64,000 nt of DNA from Marsupella aquatica. Its lineage: Eukaryota; Marchantiophyta. Position numbers and translations under genes: made by a program. The stretch spans positions 22,320,001 through 22,384,000 of the forward strand of contig OZ316891.1 in NCBI GenBank assembly GCA_973895155.1. The letters run 5' to 3'. The number at the start of each line of letters is the position of its first letter. Positions within the stretch are counted from its first letter, which is position 1. This document shows, in pieces, positions 35,824 through 47,800 of this stretch. The notes below the pieces were generated by a model. It did no database searches. It was not told where the DNA came from and saw only the letters and a list, made by a program, of their open reading frames with translations.

Positions 35824-38617
35824 ATGAGCTTCCTTGTAAGGCAGCAGCGTTCATTAGCCACGCGGGCCTCGTCGCTGATATATACCCGCTTATCTTCTTC
35901 AGCAGCTTCTGCGGACGTCTGCAAGTCGGATTCCTCAGTATGTGTCTCATTTCATGAATCCCGTCTTTCGTCACCATATTTGCCAATACTGTTGTGACAT
36001 TGCTAGATTGGATGGCTAAGGCCAGACACAGCTACGAGAGAGCAAATCATGACAAACTGAAACAGAATCCTGGCTTACCTGATGGACATATTCGCCTAAA
36101 AAATAATTAAAAATGCCTTTTTACACTTCACAGACGTTTGGTACTACTGCGATTCGGTTGTGTAAATTTCTCTACGAAGGAAGGGTTAAAAGCACTTTAT
36201 ATCCAGCGAATAACGAATGCTTATTTTCCATAACTGTTGTGGTTTAGAGACCACGGATCCCACGATGACTGTAAAATTGGCAGGCGGGACAGCTTTGTGA
36301 GCATGAAACTTTCACAACCGCTGACTAATTTTTTAATGACTTTTCATTTTCTTGGAATTTCCAGGAGCATGGCGCGGGCAGTGACAACAGAAGAAACCAA
36401 GGGGCGCCAAGCGTAACCTCATCTCTTGAATATCAAACGTCAGCAGCCATTATGCCACGGATGGTTGGTGGTAAGCTATACCACAGTGCCTCGCTTGCCC
36501 ACAGCCCTGAACCTGAAAGCGAATCCCCCATCGATGATACTTTCACTCATATGGAAGGTCGGGGTTCCACTCATTTGTCCGCATCTACGTCACAGCACCA
36601 TTTCGAAGAAGCCATTGTTTCTGATATGTTGGTGGACAGTCATGGAAGGCGCCACAATTACCTGAGAATCTCTCTCACTGAGCGTTGCAATCTGCGATGC
36701 AAGTATTGTATGCCTGCTGAAGGTGTCGAGCTAACAGCGAGTGAAAATCTTCTGGCCAAAACCGAGATCTTGCGCTTGGCAAGTATATTTGTTTCAGGAG
36801 GAGTGAGTAAAATTAGGTTGACAGGTGGGGAGCCAACCGTAAGGTCAGACATCGAGGATATATGTGAACAACTGAGTTCACTACCAGGATTAAAGACTCT
36901 AGGAATTACCACAAACGGATTAGTTCTGGCACGGAAGCTCCCCAGATTGAAGGCTGCAGGATTGAATTCACTTAATATCAGTTTGGACTCTCTTGTTCCA
37001 GCTAAGTTTGAGCTTCTAACGAGACGAAAGGGTCATGCCAAGGTCCTTCGGTCCATCGAAACGGCTTTGGAGTTGGGTTACAATCCAGTGAAGGTACTCC
37101 TCTCATTTAAGCCCATTGGACTCGGTCTCATTAATGCTGACAATGAGATTTTGTACCGAAGGGTATGGTAGTAAAGGTCACAATGTCAGTTGATTTCTGT
37201 GCACATATTTCGAGTGTCACTTTACAAGTTCATCTGAACTGGTTATATGATACCAAATCCATTCCTTGCACGGAAAAAGATTACTTTAGAGGGCTGTGCG
37301 GATCACCCTTTTCAATTTGTGAAATTGAGGCTTTCTTCGTGCACGAGTAATGAGTGGGGAGCCGGTTTCAAGTCTTTACCCCCGGGTGCCTTTTGTGACA
37401 GGTCAATATTGTTGTGATGCGGGGATTCAATGATGATGAACTTGAAGATTTTGTTGAGTTGACGAGAACGAAGCCCATAAATGTGCGTTTTATTGAGTTT
37501 ATGCCGTTCGATGGAAATGTTTGGAGCTCAAAGAAATTAGTGTCATACATGGAGATGCTTGGAAGGCTGGTAAGTGCCATTTGAGGTTTACGATTTACAA
37601 ATGTTGCTGATTATTCGAGAGGATTAGAAAATCTACCTGTTTTTGGTTTTTCCTCCGTTCAACGGTCAACTGTTTGCATGAGCATACCCACAAGCAAAGG
37701 GCACACCTTTCACCAAGAGTGTGTGGATAAATCAGTGGCATCCTTTGTTTTTATGCAGAAAGACAAGTATCCTAGTCTGACGAGACTCCGAGATCATCCA
37801 AGTGAGGTTGCAAAGAATTTCCAGGTGGATGGATTTGTGGGCACAGTTTCTTTCATAACATCAATGACAGAACATTTTTGTGGCGGGTGCAACAGACTAC
37901 GGCTAATGGCCGATGGCAACTTCAAAGTTTGCCTTTTTGGTCCTGCTGAGGTGGGTATCCTCACCTTGTTTGTCTTCTGCATACGTTGTCGAAATATGGA
38001 TGGCAGACCGAGTTATGTTTATGTCCTGATCTTTGCATGCAATATCATAGAGATTTATTACAATCTTTGGTTGCCTAGCATTTTCCATCCATGTCAGCTT
38101 TAACTTGCTCGTGTCCTGTTAATAAGATATCCTATGTAAGCAAGGAGAATCATCTAGTCCTGACACTCCTGACGGTGATGATTTTTTTGGCTTCACAGGT
38201 CAGTTTGAGGGATGCAATGCGAGTTGGGCTGGATGACTCTCATTTAAGGGGTATAATCAATGATGCAGTACGTTCAGCGTCCTTACCTGTTGTTGGATGT
38301 TCACCTCGATTCCTGCCACTGCTCGCACTAATCTAGAACAGAATTTGAGGTGCTTTTAAATGCATAATTGATTCTAGTGTTTTCTGACGCGTGCCTTCCT
38401 TTTGGGATCCTCGACGATTCCTGCCACTGCTCGCACTAATCTAGAACAGAATTTGAGGTGCTTTTAAATGCATAATTGATTCTAGTGTTTTCTGACGCGT
38501 GCCTTCCTTTTGGGATCCTCGACGTCGTCGCAGGTTAAGAGGAAAAAAGCTGCTCATGCTGGCATGTTTGATTTGGCTAAAACACAGAATCGGCCCATGA
38601 TACATATCGGAGGGTGA
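35824..38617 (+). CDS. CNX2: GTP 3',8-cyclase (MoaA/CNX2), mitochondrial, 6 exons, 451 aa
   Basis: Radical-SAM enzyme that converts GTP to 3',8-cyclo-7,8-dihydro-GTP, the first step of molybdenum-cofactor synthesis, in the mitochondrial matrix together with CNX3. Exons: 35824-35937, 36365-37093, 37402-37569, 37759-37950, 38199-38267, 38534-38617; every junction is phase 0. Exon 1 encodes a basic, Ser/Arg-rich presequence ([17 protein letters not shown]). The N-terminal cluster is [10 protein letters not shown] (C146, C150, C153). GGEPTVR is the SAM-binding GGE motif. The C-terminal substrate cluster is [12 protein letters not shown] (C378, C381, C395). The chain ends MIHIGG, the conserved Gly-Gly tail. 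All catalytic residues expected for MoaA are present. The last intron contains a perfect 108-bp duplication. Confidence 0.96.
38308..38523. repeat. Perfect 108-bp tandem duplication in the last CNX2 intron
   Basis: 38308-38415 and 38416-38523 read identically (gattcctgccactgctcgca ... gggatcctcgac). The second copy ends 10 bp before the splice acceptor of exon 6. It does not touch coding sequence. Confidence 0.93.
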
Positions 38618-40260
38618 TGTGTCCCGGTATGCCCTTTTTTCTCTAGGTACAATGAACTGAGTATTGCTTTATTTACTCGAGGTTTTGTTGTTATCCTTTC
38701 AACTTCTTATTCTAGCGTGCTGTGGATGCAAGAACAAAATGCCAATCCACAGCGAAAGCAATGAACTCGAGAGGAAAAAACAAGCAAACGGTTCAAGCCA
38801 GTATTAGTTACCTGAAATGTTCGTTCCGTGCAGTGCATTGCAGTCTCATATAGCGATTCATGGAGAGCACCTATTTGATTAAACCTTCGGTACTCTTGCA
38901 TAGAAGCCCCGACGCTCTCCTAATCGAAACAGCTGTCGGTCAGAAGATATACACTATGTTCATCGTCTTCCTCTGGTGGGTATCTTCTTTAAGCCCTGCA
39001 ATACTATTCACCATTTGCTCGTCTGGGAATCCCATCTTTTTCGGAACAGACCAAGTCTGGAGGTCTTTGGTGTGCTATCATTTGAATTTGAATGCCCATT
39101 CTCTTCCTTTCTCCGTATCTAGTGCTGTTTGTGGCTCTCAGATATTTGCATAGCAGGGACAAGAATCATCAAGGCATTGTAATTCAAATGAGGCATTCGC
39201 CAACGAGATATGCAAGCGGGAAGACAAGCATATATCTTGGGCTACAGGAGCACCCTGCAGAACTTTGATTTCAAGATGAGGGAACCATATGACACCCACT
39301 GCTTCCGAATGAAGATGGGTATGTAAGGGGTGTCAATGCTACCTTAAGATTATTTTACGTCGAGGTAGTTTAAAAGGCCAAGTTTACAGCCAAGAAGCTT
39401 CGTAGTGGAATGCAGTGGACTTCAGTATTGTACTGTTGAATGGATGAGGCAACAATCAAACATTTTTGTGAGTTGTGAAATCCGAAAAATGAAACTTTAT
39501 CGTGAGAACATGTTTTCAAAAGAGTGCGCCCCTCGTGAGAATGGATGTCTGTCTTTGTCAGGAAGGATGGTACCGAGGTCACAGACGTACACTGATGGAT
39601 ATGTCGCGGTGAAGTCCAAGAGCCCCACGTCTGAATCTTTTGAGATGAAAATCAATTTCCGCGATTAGTGGGACGAGATGTCCCTAATAGTGAGGGGAAA
39701 AGAATTCATAGCGTCGGATGTAAACTTGTTCATCGATGGAATACAACAGAATTGGAAGATATGTGACTAACGCTGGTCTTTACACTACCTCAAAATCAGG
39801 AAAGGTTGCGAGATATGTAGATTCCAAAGCTCTCGCCAACCCCTTCGGCTTGGCATAAGCCATGGTGAGGTTTACAAGCCGTATGTTGTACACTTGTTAT
39901 TTTTGGTAAATCAAATTGATGGTTTTCGGCCAGATTGAGACTGGTCCTTGTACCTGAAAGTTTGTTGGTGTCAACTCCGAAATCTTTCAGGTACAAGGAC
40001 CAGTCTCAGACTGAGCAGTAATGTTCACAACAAAAAATGAGCAAAAGTTTGCACTTTATCCTGACTATACTTCTAGTATACTTCTCCCCTCGAGGATCAA
40101 CCTTCTACCTCCTCAGATTAAGCTCACTCAATTTTTTTCCCAAAATATCAAACACATCGTGATAGTATAGCGTTTGACAACCTCAAGTCAAAACTCTGCA
40201 ACCCCGCACTGTTGCTAGATTCTACTTAGACAACATTCTCGAGGCTAACGGCCACGATGA
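38618..40260. other. Intergenic between CNX2 and the HD gene; contains a hairpin
   Basis: No gene is supported. Open frames (for example 39405-39668) lack recognisable motifs. The notable element is the hairpin at 39936-40008. Confidence 0.45.
39936..40008 (+). ncRNA. Candidate small-RNA hairpin
   Basis: Positions 39936-39960 and 39984-40008 are perfect 25-nt reverse complements separated by a 23-nt loop. A transcript from either strand would fold to a tight stem of pre-miRNA-like length, although perfect pairing is more typical of young inverted duplications. Whether it is transcribed is unknown. Confidence 0.35.
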
Positions 40261-41373
40261 CTAGAGCTCTCCATACCACTCCTTGTGAAATTGAGATAGA
40301 AAATTTTCCATGAACTTGTGTCTTCTTTCTGCACGCTTCTTACCTGCCTGAGTCTTCATCAGATGTTTTAATTTGAGAAGCTTTTCATGAAAGTGATTGA
40401 TGGTAGTTTGCTTCGACGTGTTGTTCATGTACTCGTCTTTCGTCAACTTCGAGCGTGGAAGAATTGCAGGGTCATGCATAGCATTATTTCTGCTACCTCC
40501 ATACGTGAAGGTTCTTCCTATTCCAATTGCACCCATTGCATCCAGGCGGTCAGCATCTTGCACAACTCTAAGCTCTGGAACACACGTCTGATTTGATGAA
40601 CCAGATAACTCTTCCTTAAACCCCATGGTCCGGATGATAGTCAAGACAGTCTCCCGCTTTTCAGTCTCAACTCCATACTTGACGAGGAACTCTTCTGCTG
40701 TTGGAAAGTCTCTTGGACCCTTTGAAGCATATTTGTGGTCATCTGCAGGGCAATGAAGATGCTGTTAGCAGTCCAAAGTCTTTCACCGACAAAAGACAGA
40801 AAACAGCAATGAGCTTCAGGGTCTAAATCCATCCATAGCATAATGCAACCGGTCCATCCATCCACCCATCAAGCTATGGAGCTCACCGATATCATGCAAC
40901 AGAGCCGCAAGCTCCACGACGTACAAACTATCGGAGGGGAGGCCTTCTTCAGACGCGAGAGAAAGAGAAAGGCTGCGAACGCGGAAGGCATGGAATGGGT
41001 CGTGCGAGCCATCCCAGGATCCCATCACGTTTTGGACTAGAGCTTCCGCCGCTGCCACCACCGCTTCCTTCGTCTTGACTGCCTCCCCATCCTTCACAGC
41101 AGCAGTACGCCGGCCGTTTTGAGGCTCGTGCTGCTGTTGGGCTTTCGCTTTGGTCTCCGCATTCCGTCTGAAAGAGTAGTCCGCGCACTCGGGTGAGGAA
41201 TTGCTCGCATTGACGCAGTCGGAGAGCACCTCCTCCGCATCAGGAGTCATTGCTGCCTCCATCGCAATGCAATTCTCTTCGACTCGCTCCGTCCCAGGTT
41301 CTTCACGTCGTGTCGTGGAACGGTCATCGCTGGCTCGAATTGGATTGCCGAAGGCCAGAATCTGTTCCAGCAT
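40261..41373 (-). CDS. HD-domain metal-dependent phosphohydrolase, 2 exons, 322 aa
   Basis: Exons (minus): 41373-40887 and 40742-40261; phase closes to 969 nt. The HD superfamily motif order H...HD...D is visible: H128 in DPFHAFRV, H160-D161 in ALLHDI, and D224/D226 in QDADRLDAMG. Around them are AAEALVQNVMGSWDGSHD, GPRDFPTAEEFLVKYGVE and IGIGRTFTYGG, typical of the YpgQ/YedJ-like group found in bacteria and plants, some of which hydrolyse nucleotides; the substrate here is not known. Residues 1-100 are charged, low in conservation and possibly a disordered or organelle-targeting extension. The frame stays open above 41373 without ATG to a stop near 41455, so the start is the first in-frame Met, and an upstream exon cannot be excluded. 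Confidence 0.88.
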
Positions 41374-44300
41374 TGCCAGGAGCTTCGCCGTTTCCCGGAC
41401 TCCGCAAAGTCTGTCAATATCGACTCTTCTTCCATCAGCCGCCGCTCCCTACTACGTCTCTCAAACTTGCTTTCCATGGGCCCTTTTTATTTTTCATTTA
41501 TTATTATTTTTATTTTTTCAATAAAACGAGACGGAGCCCGCGAAACTTTCGATGGGCCATTTTTAACTAAAATTCGCTACTATTTTTTGTATCACTACTG
41601 TAGCCCCATGACCCGTTGCTTGAACTTCAATAAAAGAAAAATTTTGTTCAATAAAATTATGCTGTCATCCTTGTTTTTAATCTTCATTTCAGTCTTGTCT
41701 TTATTCACATTTTATGTCACTTTTGTACATTCTCATTTAAAATTTTGACCTTATTAAGTCTCATTATCAATTTTGTTTACACGAGCCATATGCCAGTGTG
41801 TTGCACGGTGCAAAGAGGGCCAGTCCATAGGGAGTCGGACCAGCCCATAGAGAGTTCGGCCGGGGCATTTATGGGTCAGGTGGCGAGGGGGTATCATTGA
41901 GGTCCCAGGTTCAATCCCCCCACCTACACATTGGGTGTAGAAGATATAATTATGTATACACTAAAGTCCTGTTTGGATGGCACTATGGGATATAGTGCGT
42001 CAAACGAAAACGACAATATCTACTCAGCGGGAAGTTTGTTTAAGAACTTCTTGGGTGCGTTGGACAGCTCTCAAAGAGAAATACTTCCTCTTGATCTAAA
42101 CAGGGTCTTGGGGTGCCCTTGGTCCTCACATTTTGTAGAGGCTATCTCGCCCGCTTGTCAATCCTCTCGAAATAGCAACCAAACCGTGTTCAGTTCCCAT
42201 GGGAGCTTGCGTTAGGGAAGCAATGCAGAATAGGCTTGGGTGTCAAAGTCCAAGTGCATCATGCCCTAGGACTTCCGGTTGAGTTGGATCCGTGTAGACA
42301 ATTGCTAGAGTCAGGACCGAGTTGATCCCAAAGCTTGAGACAAGCTTGAAGACAAGCAAGCCAATTGGGCCATGGGCATGTCATGGAGGAAGGGCAGACA
42401 ACCAAGGATGCACAGAAAATGGGAAAGCTTGGACGGCATCCGGTAGAGGGGTTGTTCTGAAAGAACTGTGGGTGTCAACCTTAGCTTCAACTTATGGCAA
42501 GGCCACGTTGGCGTGCTTACGAGATTATATCCACTTACCTATTTACTAAAATTGTTGAACTTGAGGCAAGATAATGGTCTTGGAACCAAGATCAAGAAGA
42601 ATTACTTACCAATGGGGTCGGTTGCTTGTGCAAACAGTAGGGGCCGTTGAGCGACAGTCGTATTGAGGAGCATGCAAGGCTTCGTATGAGAGTTGCCACA
42701 GGCAATGATAGGGCACCGAGTTGCTTGCCCATAGAGTTTGCGTGGGCATCGGGGCACCAGGAGTACTTACTTAGGCAGAGGGTACTCGGTTTGGTGAGGT
42801 CTACCCCCAGGTCTACTACTCCATCTTTTTCCAGCAATAGCGTGTCTGATTTTCCCAGAGTTTTAAAACTTGGATGTTTGGGGCCAACAATTAGATTGGT
42901 GCAAGGGCTTTCTAGTAGAGCTTACATATACTAACCAAAATTTGTGGTGCAAAGAAATAAAAGTTTTCATTGTTCTAGATTTTTTTAGTGAAAGTTAGCA
43001 ACTTTTGTGTTTGATTGTTTCTTGAAGCCAGGAGGGACCATAGCTCATTTTCTTGACAATGTAAGTTGTGCGGTGCATGCCATAGCTCAGGCTGCAAGTC
43101 AAGATGAGCTGGTCCTTTTGGTACCTGGTTTGCTAATGCTTGCAGACTGACCGTGAAGGAACGAGCATAATAAATGTTATGGTTTGTTGCCAAGCTATGG
43201 TGAGTGTTTGTCTTTGCCTGAAATCTGTTTTCAATGTCACATAGAACTCAAGGGGAGAAATGCAAAGTGCTATTGCTCAACAAACTAATCATGGGGCGAC
43301 AATCATTTTGAGTCTAAGATTGACACTTGAGACTTGGGGGGTTAACTTAATGTATATTTTGGGGTATCATCTTGGGGGCCTCAATCCAAGAGATGTCTCA
43401 TATTAGGCGCAAAGTGTTGGGGGAATAAAACACCCTAAAACTTAAGTCAATAAAGTTTCTTGGGGGGATTTTTCATCCCTAACTTAATGGAATATTCCCA
43501 ATTTTGATTTAAAAAAGCCCTGCAATTCTTATAATTTTCAAAATTGGATTAAAATAACCCTAATGTTCTTCAACACAAATTTAAAAGTATTTTACTAAAC
43601 CCAATAAAAAACCCTATACTTATTCGCGCATGATGGGTTGGAAGAAAAGAAGTGAGGACCCCGGGGGTATCATGTGATATGCTACCCGAATATTAATACT
43701 CCTATCTTATAAAGAAAATATTCTAAGATTATTTGTCATTTTCAATATTAATTGCCTAGTTTGGATTGCACATGAGCCCTACAATTTTTGGTGGTCAAAC
43801 CCTGAGACTTGACACATAGAAAACGGCAAAAGGTTTTTCTTTGCTGGACCTGTTGATGACACGCTGTGATTTGACTACATCTATTTGTTGATGATCATCC
43901 TCTTTTCTTGACAAAACAGAACGGCAAGCTTTCTTTTGAAAAGACAGAATTTTGTTTTTGGTTACTATAAGGCCTATTGTGTGTGTATACCCCAATTTAC
44001 CCCCATTGTCACGCATAGGACATCACCCCGTCCTCCTACAAATTTTTGCCCCTTGCATCCTCCCTGTTGTCATCTTCCTCCTGCCCTGGTGATTCCTCCT
44101 CCGTTCCGCCCATCTGTCTACTCCTCTTGGCAGCGGTTGCCGGTTTGAGACCCTTGTCGCCTGTACGCGGTTGTGACCTTGCCGTGGTATGCACGTACCC
44201 TTGTCAGTCCCTTATACCGCACTTTTATTTGTAAGGAGTTTACCAGGCCCCTTTAGGCCCCATTTTCCCCCATTTTCCTGCTTTTCCATTGGTTCCTGCT

Positions 44301-44808
44301 CTTTGCCGCCCCTGGCCACCCTCAAATTTAGACTGCCCATAGGAGGAACGGCCCCTATGTTAGGATCATTCCACAGTTTGTGTCAGATTCCAAAAAAATA
44401 GAGAACTTGTTTCTGGCTGTTTTTGCCAGATAAATACTAACATTTTGCATTTAAAGTTGGCATAGAGATACCCACTGGAGGTTGCAATGTTGTGCATCAA
44501 TCGATTTACATTTTTTACATTGACACGTTTCTTACATTTTTGTCATTCCTGGGGGTGGTCAAAACGGGGGAGCAGGTATAAATTTCTAAGGTTTTACCCA
44601 TTCCAAGTGAAAAGTGATTAAGTTTTACATCTGAACTTGGTTTCAATTCAGATTTTCTGTGTTGGATAGCTACACTTGTGAGCTATGCGGTGGTGATTGA
44701 TTCCAAGTGTGTTTAATAGTCAAGTCAAAGGTCATTTTTCCTTATCACTCATGTAAGTGCTTTGGAGGAGACTTGGCAGATCAAAGACGGTGAAGAGTCA
44801 GACTTGCT
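41374..44808. other. Gene-poor, repeat-derived stretch
   Basis: AT-rich sequence with no convincing gene. It includes the SINE-like fragment at 41880-41945. The stretch 42000-42900 is moderately GC-rich with short plus-strand open frames, possibly a decayed transposon, but shows no reverse transcriptase, integrase or transposase motif. Confidence 0.4.
41880..41945 (+). mobile_element. tRNA-derived SINE-like fragment, second copy
   Basis: ggttcaatccc at 41908-41918 is followed by cccccacctacacattgggtg. It parallels 30140-30175 in both the B-box and the downstream C-run plus gggtgt block. Confidence 0.45.
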
Positions 44809-47800
44809 TTGAGGTTTGGACAAAGATTTTTAAGCACAAGAGACTCCATAGCGGCCATTGGAGGAAGAAGAAGTGTTCTTACTGGAACGGCTAGTGCTGG
44901 AAGAAGTGCTAACACCGGAGCTGCTGAAGGTGGTAACGAAGAAGTTGGGCACTATCAAGTTTGCAGTTACAATGACAGTATCACCAAGGAAGGAAATTCC
45001 AATAGTTCCCTCCTGACAAATGTATCCCAACATCAAATCAGCTGTAGATCAATCTGGACCATTACATCTTGCAAATATCCCCTGAGACTGAAGCAAATAA
45101 TAGCATCTAGGTCTAGTGTTCTCCCCAAATTTGCATTATATTTTGGCTGCTTCATGGGACCTGCCCCTGAAGCAACTGCCCTTATGAGTGGTAGGGTTCC
45201 CTTAGTTTCCCAAACAGAACTGTCAATTCCTTGCATGAACTATTTTTTGGGTGAAAGAGTACTGGGCCCGTCCCGTTTTCAAACTACTCCATATACTAAT
45301 TGTCAGTAAAAAGTGGCAATCATGAGAAAGAAATTACTTTGACATATATACATTGAACTTGAGCTAAGTGCCAAAGTGCAAAACTCGGTTTATTGCACGG
45401 TGGGCATTTCTCCAAAAAGATCCCAACCATTTTGTATGATTTTTAAATCCATAGAGATCTCACTACATGGTCAATTTGTAAGTGCAACGCTCTACAACAT
45501 TTTGCATACACTTACTCATAAATACATAAACCTGATTTTTTACTTCGAGTGTTTGCAGTTTTTCTGGAGTGTTTATGTTGCAATTGTAGAGTTGTCTAGT
45601 TTTACAAAGAGCTCAAGCCCTGAACTTACTGATTAGTGCAAAAATAACTGAGACATGCACTTATCAACAAGTGCACAGGTGGGGGGTCGAGTGGGAAGTG
45701 TGCACTTTTCAAGAGTTCACTATGCAACCATTCTCCATCCATTGGGACTAGTGGACGAATGTGATCTTGGGTGGACATGGGTTTTGAGATTGCCTTCCCA
45801 TTATTGAGGGTAGTCTATTTTCCCCCTTTCTAACCAAGGCTCTAAAATAGAGACAGAAAGGCATCTTATTTATAAAGCACCAACTACAAGCTAGAGTTGT
45901 GGCCTAGGATTCTAGAGTGAAGTCTCTAGATCATAATTCCATGGCTCATCACACATGATGGGAAAACTCATGACTATAATGTATGTCAAATGATAGTCAT
46001 GCATGCTTTTTGTCATGATTCTATTTGCATTAAAACAATGGGTTCTATGCCCCACCATAACATATGTGCATAGAAAAGAGTATGTTATGTCATGTATGAT
46101 TATTAAAATAACATACATGATAATTTTTTTATCATTCAAAAAATGTGAGTAAGGTATATATTTTGGTGATATTTTCATTGTCCTCCCCTCTATTCACGTT
46201 CCAAGAAGGGGTAGTAGGGGCTAGTCCTCTCTCTTCCCCAAGCCCCACACAATGCAAGTCAGACATCTATGAAAAGAAAATGGCAGCCTGTGAATAAAGG
46301 CCAATAATTGGCAAACAAAGGGGCCCACTATTGGCTCCTTGTGGATGCAAAGCAATCAAGAGAGCAACCTCGTTCCATTATGGGAGGATAGGGAAACCCG
46401 ACCAATTTGTTAAAAAGTGCCAAACAAAATATAAAGGAGTAATAGCAAAAGAGGTAGAGAGAGAGTACGAAACTCAAAAGAAGAGTACAAATGCAAACCC
46501 CAAAAACACATGGAAGGAGGAAAACCCAAGAATTAAATATGAAAGGGAAAGGAAGAGAATGGACTCAATTGAAAAGGAAGTGGGAAGGGTGTCACTGCAA
46601 CTTTAATTTTATGGTTTTGTCATTTTCACCAGAATTCCCTATAATGATTTCTGGCAGTCAGCTCTCTCCTGGATTTAAGGATGACCATTAGATTCTTGCT
46701 AATGGGGTTCTTGGCTGAGTGAGAAACTGTCGACAAAAGCCTCGTAAATTCTTGTCAGAAATGATAAATACTTTTCTAGATGTAATCTAGCAAATTTTGG
46801 CCGCTGAAAAAAACTCTTGTTCAGGGCTTGGTAGCTACGGCCATTGCTAATGAATTACAGCCATCAGAATTGACACCCTCAGCAATAAAATAAAGCGTAA
46901 TACCTCATTCGGAAGTTACCACAGAACTTACCACGGAACCCGACCGTTGCGCGTTCAAGTCGAAAAACAGAGGGAAAACGAAAGTACCTTGCGGAACCCT
47001 GGCCAACGCCGTCGCGCCAGCAAAGCATTGTCCCTCCCATCGCACACTGTACAGAAGAGTCTTTGGCTCTTTGCCAGTTTGCCTGCCTTGTGCCTACCCA
47101 CCGGAGGACATTGATGTCGACCGCACTCCAGTCCTGTGCTCCTGTAGGGATCGAGAGACCCTCTCCGACCCATGTGGTCCGAGACCGCACGTCACCGTGA
47201 GATGCGATAATATACATGTGGGCCGTCGATCCTACGCGTGTTTTCTTCGAGAGTCGTCGATTACTCCCTGGTTCGAACCAATGGAGTGGGGCCAGTCAAG
47301 CCAGGACGGGTAGGAAGGTCGTTCCCTTGCCAGCAGGTGGACTGCTGTTGCCGGAGTAGGGTCCACCGACGCCGCCCTCGTCCCTTCTGCCTGCCCTTCG
47401 TCGTACTGGTCCTTTGGACCTTTGGATCCCCAATCATTCTCGCTGTTTTCCTTTCTTATTAAATGATGTTGAATATTTACCCTTTTTATTCCTCAGGCAT
47501 CTCCAGCGGGTTTCTGGCTTTAGGCCATTACGGCTAATGTTAACTGGCTGGTTTAGAGACCTTAGAGACCTTGAAAAGCTGAATTTTCCTGGAAAGAAAA
47601 AATAAAGGATTCCTAAAAAGCTCTTTATATGGAGTGCACCAGGATGGCAAATAGTGGGCTCAGGTAAATGCTGCAGTGGAGTGTTTATTATATTTAGAAT
47701 TTCCAAAGTTGAGCTTATTCATTAAAGAGATTCAATTATTGAAGTTCATTTAAAAAAATCTTTGGTCTACATCTATGCTTAGAACAAGAAGTGGCCTTCA

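Noticed and set aside
44809-45309. 166-aa plus-strand open frame and opposite frames, considered as a retrotransposon remnant
   Set aside because: No protease, reverse transcriptase, integrase or RNase H motif could be found on either strand.
46879-47462. GC-rich stretch open on both strands
   Set aside because: Open frames overlap on opposite strands without homology; a ggttcgaacc word suggested a tRNA, but no cloverleaf can be formed around it.
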